Shown here in pieces: positions 61,132 through 64,000 of a stretch of 64,000 nucleotides of DNA. The stretch's first letter is position 1, and the number at the start of each line of letters is the position of its first letter. This stretch comes from Marinicellulosiphila megalodicopiae. Its GTDB lineage: Bacteria; Pseudomonadota; Gammaproteobacteria; Pseudomonadales; Natronospirillaceae. The DNA lies in NCBI RefSeq assembly GCF_045862395.1, contig NZ_AP023087.1, forward strand, positions 3,658,001 to 3,722,000, written 5' to 3'. A program made the position numbers and the translations under genes. The notes under the pieces are model-generated. The model made no database searches, was not told where the DNA came from, and saw only the letters and a list, made by a program, of their open reading frames with translations.

Positions 61132-61156
61132 AGGTCTTAACTTTTTGTTAAGTCCT
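61132..61156 (+). promoter_or_regulatory. Inverted repeat in the bcp-dapA gap
   Basis: AGGTCTTAAC, T5, GTTAAGTCCT: 9 of 10 pairs match. It lies centrally in the divergent gap and could be an operator or a small hairpin; no T-run follows. Confidence 0.4.
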
Positions 61157-61266
61157 GCGTTTTCAAAAATGAATGTTATCTGGTTTCAGTATGGTACAAA
61201 TTCCTTTTTTAGCCAGTATTATTAATGAATAAGCCAAGCTTTGTGAAAAACGCCTTGTTTAAAAGC

Positions 61267-61300
61267 AGGCGCAATCATACAATTGGCGCCTTATTTTTTT
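61267..61300 (+). terminator. Terminator-like hairpin in the dapA leader
   Basis: AGGCGC (61267-61272), 13-base loop, GCGCCT (61286-61291), then TATTTTTTT. It stands just before the dapA SD (GGAG at about 61303) and would stop transcription unless relieved, so it is an attenuator candidate. Confidence 0.6.
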
Positions 61301-61312
61301 GCGGAGCGCGTT

Positions 61313-62188
61313 ATGATTACTGGCAGTATTGTTGCCCTTGTGACACCAATGTTAGAAAACGGTGACATTCACTGGGAAAGCCTTGAACAACTAATCGAAT
61401 TACATATCGATAATGGCACTAATGCTATTGTTGCAGTTGGTACAACTGGTGAGTCGGCCACATTAAGTGTGTCTGAACACAAACAAGTGATTGCTTTTGT
61501 TGTTGAAAAAGTAAACAAACGTATTCCAGTAATTGCTGGTACTGGCGCAAATAGTACTCGTGAAGCAATTGAATTAACCAAGGCGGCTAAAGATTTAGGC
61601 GTTGATGCCTGTCTTTTAGTGACGCCTTATTACAACAAACCAATGCAAGAGGGGTTATACCTTCATCATAAAGCCATTGCAGAAGCGGTTGATATCCCAC
61701 AAATTTTATACAATGTTCCAGGGCGTACTGGTGTGGACATGTCTGCACAAACCGTCATTCGTTTATCTACATTTAAAAACATAATAGGTGTCAAAGAGGC
61801 AACTGGTGATATTGAACGCGCAAAAGAGATTATTAACAATACCGCTGATGACTTTTATTTGTATTCTGGGGATGATGAGACTGCTTTAGACTGCATGTTA
61901 GCTGGTGCAAAAGGCGATATTTCTGTAACTGCGAACATAAGTCCGAAAGCGATGTCTAGTATGTGCGATTGGGCACTTAAAGGTAATGAAGAAATGGCAA
62001 GACGTGTTGATATGTCATTACAACCATTACATCAAAATTTATTTTGTGAATCTAACCCAATCCCAGTTAAATGGGCGTTACACCTAATTGGTCTGATTCC
62101 TAATGGAATTCGCTTACCACTGACCGTATTAGATGTTCCTGGACAAGAACGTGTTACCCAAGCCTTAGTAGAGGCTGGAGTTATTTAA
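61313..62188 (+). CDS. dapA: 4-hydroxy-tetrahydrodipicolinate synthase
   Basis: First committed enzyme of lysine and diaminopimelate synthesis; class I aldolase. The ATG at 61313 follows GGAG and matches the usual MITGSIVALVTPM start; the ATG at 61283 would add 10 residues. The 291 residues show GTTGESATLS, GTGANSTREAIELTKAA, VTPYYNKPMQEGLYLH (catalytic Tyr), NVPGRTGVD and IIGVKEATGD (Schiff-base Lys). The stop overlaps the next start (TAATG). Confidence 0.98.
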   Translation: MITGSIVALVTPMLENGDIHWESLEQLIELHIDNGTNAIVAVGTTGESATLSVSEHKQVIAFVVEKVNKRIPVIAGTGANSTREAIELTKAAKDLGVDACLLVTPYYNKPMQEGLYLHHKAIAEAVDIPQILYNVPGRTGVDMSAQTVIRLSTFKNIIGVKEATGDIERAKEIINNTADDFYLYSGDDETALDCMLAGAKGDISVTANISPKAMSSMCDWALKGNEEMARRVDMSLQPLHQNLFCESNPIPVKWALHLIGLIPNGIRLPLTVLDVPGQERVTQALVEAGVI

Positions 62189-62787
62189 TGAAATTAGCAT
62201 CATCGTGTTTAATGTTTTGCGCCCTTCTATCAAGTTGCGCAAGTAAAACGATTGTTTTAGTCCCAGAAAAAGGGCCAATGATCAGTGAAATTATGCAAAT
62301 TGATCGATTCCCAATCGGTGAAATTGATGATGAATTCGCAGTAATGAGCGCAACAAGCAATCAAATCGACTTTCCGGTTACCACTACAAAAGAACGCGCC
62401 ATTATATTTGATGACGAAATTGAAATAACATGGGTTCAAAATGGCAGTGGTATTGATTTATTAAAAGTAAATCAATCATCCAATACAACATGGCAGCTAC
62501 TTAACAAAGCCATTCTAAAAAGTGATTATAACCCTGAAGTGATCAACGAACAATTTGGCAAAGTATTGGTGGTCACACCTGATGGTATTGAATTTTTAGA
62601 CACTAGTGATGATTCGTTTTCATTATCAAAAAGCGAAAGCGAAGAGCGTTTTAAAATCGAATTTCGTGTCGATGCAGTAGATGATGGCACCGTAATCTCT
62701 CTGCAATTTGAAGATGATTTATTGTTACCTGCAGATGATAATTTGATTCATTTGGACAATATTCGACAATTAATGATCCAAGAATGA
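62188..62787 (+). CDS. BamC-like lipoprotein, short form
   Basis: 199 residues with lipoprotein signal MKLASSCLMFCALLSSC (lipobox SSC, Cys 17). It contains a single helix-grip-like domain, RAIIFDDEIEITWVQNGSGIDLLKVNQSSNTTWQLLNKAIL, then RFKIEFRVDAVDDGTVISLQFEDD. It sits between dapA and an MBL hydrolase, where bamC (nlpB) is encoded in gammaproteobacteria, but lacks the second domain of the about 344-residue E. coli BamC. Assignment rests on position and form. Confidence 0.65.
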   Translation: MKLASSCLMFCALLSSCASKTIVLVPEKGPMISEIMQIDRFPIGEIDDEFAVMSATSNQIDFPVTTTKERAIIFDDEIEITWVQNGSGIDLLKVNQSSNTTWQLLNKAILKSDYNPEVINEQFGKVLVVTPDGIEFLDTSDDSFSLSKSESEERFKIEFRVDAVDDGTVISLQFEDDLLLPADDNLIHLDNIRQLMIQE

Positions 62788-63542
62788 AGTTTGTTTCCAT
62801 AGGTAGTGGCTCAAAAGGCAACAGCACGGTAATCACCAATAAAAATACTACCATCATGATCGATTGCGGTTTCTCAGGCAAAGAAACCGTTAGTCGCTTA
62901 AAGGCTAAAGGAATCAGTCCCGAGCAAATTGATGCCATTTTAGTTACCCATGAACATACCGACCATTGTAAAGGGGTAGCAACACTTTCTCGCCAGTATG
63001 CACTGCCTATTTACATGACTCACGGCACGGCTCGTGGAATGAAACTTTTAAAATACCAATACACAAAAATTGTCGCTGGCGAATCATTTCAAATTGGTGA
63101 TTTTAAAATTGATCCAATATGTGTCCCCCATGATTCAAATGAAGCCTGCCAATTTTTAGTGAATGACCAAGATAAACGATTTGGTATTTTGACAGATTTA
63201 GGGCACGTCACCCCCCATATAGAATCGGCCTATCAACAATGTGATTCAATCTTACTTGAGTTTAATCACGACACTGAATTATTGGCAAAAGGCCCTTACC
63301 CTTATTCATTAAAAAAACGAGTAGGCGGAAATTTAGGACACTTAAACAATAATCAAGCAGCTAATTTATTACAATCGATGGATTTAGATCGATTAAAAAA
63401 CTTAGCACTTTCCCACATCAGTGAAAAAAATAACTGTTTTAAAATTGCGTTAGAAACGGCACAAAACATTACAGAAAATACAGACACAACCATTCACACT
63501 CTTGAACAGCAATTTGGCAGTGAATGGATTGAAGTTGCATAA
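62784..63542 (+). CDS. MBL-fold metallo-hydrolase (YycJ/WalJ-like)
   Basis: 252 residues. MKFVSIGSGSKGNSTVI at the start, VTHEHTDHCKG for the zinc-binding HxHxDH, SIGTD-like GILTDLGHV and LALSHISEKNN. Related to YycJ 5'-3' DNA exonuclease-like proteins; cytosolic. It overlaps the lipoprotein gene by 4 bp; in gammaproteobacteria purC usually follows this set, but here an outer-membrane protein gene does. Confidence 0.92.
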   Translation: MKFVSIGSGSKGNSTVITNKNTTIMIDCGFSGKETVSRLKAKGISPEQIDAILVTHEHTDHCKGVATLSRQYALPIYMTHGTARGMKLLKYQYTKIVAGESFQIGDFKIDPICVPHDSNEACQFLVNDQDKRFGILTDLGHVTPHIESAYQQCDSILLEFNHDTELLAKGPYPYSLKKRVGGNLGHLNNNQAANLLQSMDLDRLKNLALSHISEKNNCFKIALETAQNITENTDTTIHTLEQQFGSEWIEVA

Positions 63543-63774
63543 AAACACTTAATATACAGACTATTTAACATTCAGATTTATTCCTTTACAAAGTAATTCT
63601 TTTACTTTTTCGTCACTCAATTGTCATCATTCCCCCAATAAAATCATTTCTTCAGTAATTTTTATTCTTTACTCATTTAGAAAACTTAAAAACACTTTTT
63701 GATCCGCCTCTTTGGATTTGCCTTTAAAAAAATCTTCCTACAATGAAAAGGATTCCAACAGAAACGAGGTATTC

Positions 63775-64000
63775 ATGAAATCACTCATGTTCGTAGTATC
63801 GTTAGCGATTCTTCCATTTTCATCAAGTGCAAAAATATTGTTTGACATAAATGCTGGCGCAGGAAGCTGGGTAAACCCTGGTGTAACTGGGACAGTTGGT
63901 GGCGATGCCAATATTGATATGCAATCAACCAACAATGGCTTTGCCTACAAAGATGACTCTCTGGGTTATTATGTGTGGGCGGACTTTGACACCATCATTC
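63775..64000 (+). CDS. TIGR04219-like outer-membrane beta-barrel protein, 3'-truncated
   Basis: Starts with ATG at 63775, preceded by GAGGT four bases upstream. The signal peptide is MKSLMFVVSLAILPFSSSA; the next part KILFDINAGAGSW resembles the first strand of TIGR04219-type outer-membrane beta-barrels, and GYYVWADFDTII follows before the window ends. The function is unknown; the visible 75 residues are too few for certainty. Confidence 0.65.
   Translation, partial: MKSLMFVVSLAILPFSSSAKILFDINAGAGSWVNPGVTGTVGGDANIDMQSTNNGFAYKDDSLGYYVWADFDTII

Overview
The window is a low-G+C, gene-dense piece of a gammaproteobacterial chromosome. Most proteins read as marine Gammaproteobacteria. The chain glyQ-glyS-acyltransferase ... 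trkH-trkA-rsmB-fmt-def / LysM-dprA resembles the layout near the Pseudomonas/Oceanospirillales replication origin, so an Oceanospirillales-like relative is my best inference. No dnaA, origin, rRNA, tRNA or CRISPR was seen.

Layout. 1-2.05 kb: end of a DMT transporter, a GNAT, and a DUF3833-DUF2878 pair with its own ECF-type promoter. 2.06-13.6 kb, minus strand: rpiA, an acyltransferase, glyS, glyQ, an orphan Wzz-like protein, trkH, trkA, rsmB, fmt, def. 14.1-18.5 kb, plus strand: LysM protein, dprA, DUF1801, DUF523, an LpxL-like acyltransferase, and a 43-residue basic protein on the minus strand. 18.6-23.2 kb: class Ia ribonucleotide reductase (nrdA, nrdB, ferredoxin) behind two NrdR-like boxes. 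23.2-29.4 kb, minus: a lone cbiD, an OafA-type acyltransferase, two sugar-type ABC permeases and a membrane-anchored GH3-like protein that lacks the catalytic motifs. 29.4-32.2 kb: MarR, an Acg-type nitroreductase, YaeQ and DUF2141.

32.2-37.9 kb is a photo-oxidative/lipid stress locus. An ECF11-like sigma factor and its ChrR-type zinc anti-sigma factor face an operon of FAD oxidoreductase, DUF1365, CFA-type methyltransferase, SDR and NTF2-like genes. The two operons share a promoter region with overlapping -35 elements, and the same promoter pattern (ATCC-N16-CGTA) stands before the distant DUF3833-DUF2878 operon. 37.9-46.4 kb holds NYN, ispH, fkpB, ileS, ribF, murJ and rpsT. Here ileS is the long eukaryotic-like type-2 enzyme, lspA is missing from its usual place, and near-identical terminator segments flank ileS. 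46.6-49.4 kb: an acidic outer-membrane protein with a complete IS5-group element inserted upstream of it (4-bp target duplication visible). 49.7-55.6 kb, minus: ilvA, zapA, a ZapB-like coiled coil, a DUF3810 metalloprotease-like protein, a gamma-carbonic anhydrase, an SGNH lipoprotein, DUF808 and DUF1304. 56-64 kb: a CheW protein with an inserted zinc-binding CZB domain, VOC, DUF1801, a BepA-like protease, TusA-like, PerM-like, bcp, dapA, a BamC-like lipoprotein, an MBL hydrolase and the start of an outer-membrane protein.

Most promising for new biology are the GH3-pseudoenzyme/ABC-permease operon, the sigma-ChrR lipid regulon with its detached third operon, and the ileS replacement locus. 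Promoter, operator and terminator calls are by eye. All family assignments are from reading the sequences, without database searches.
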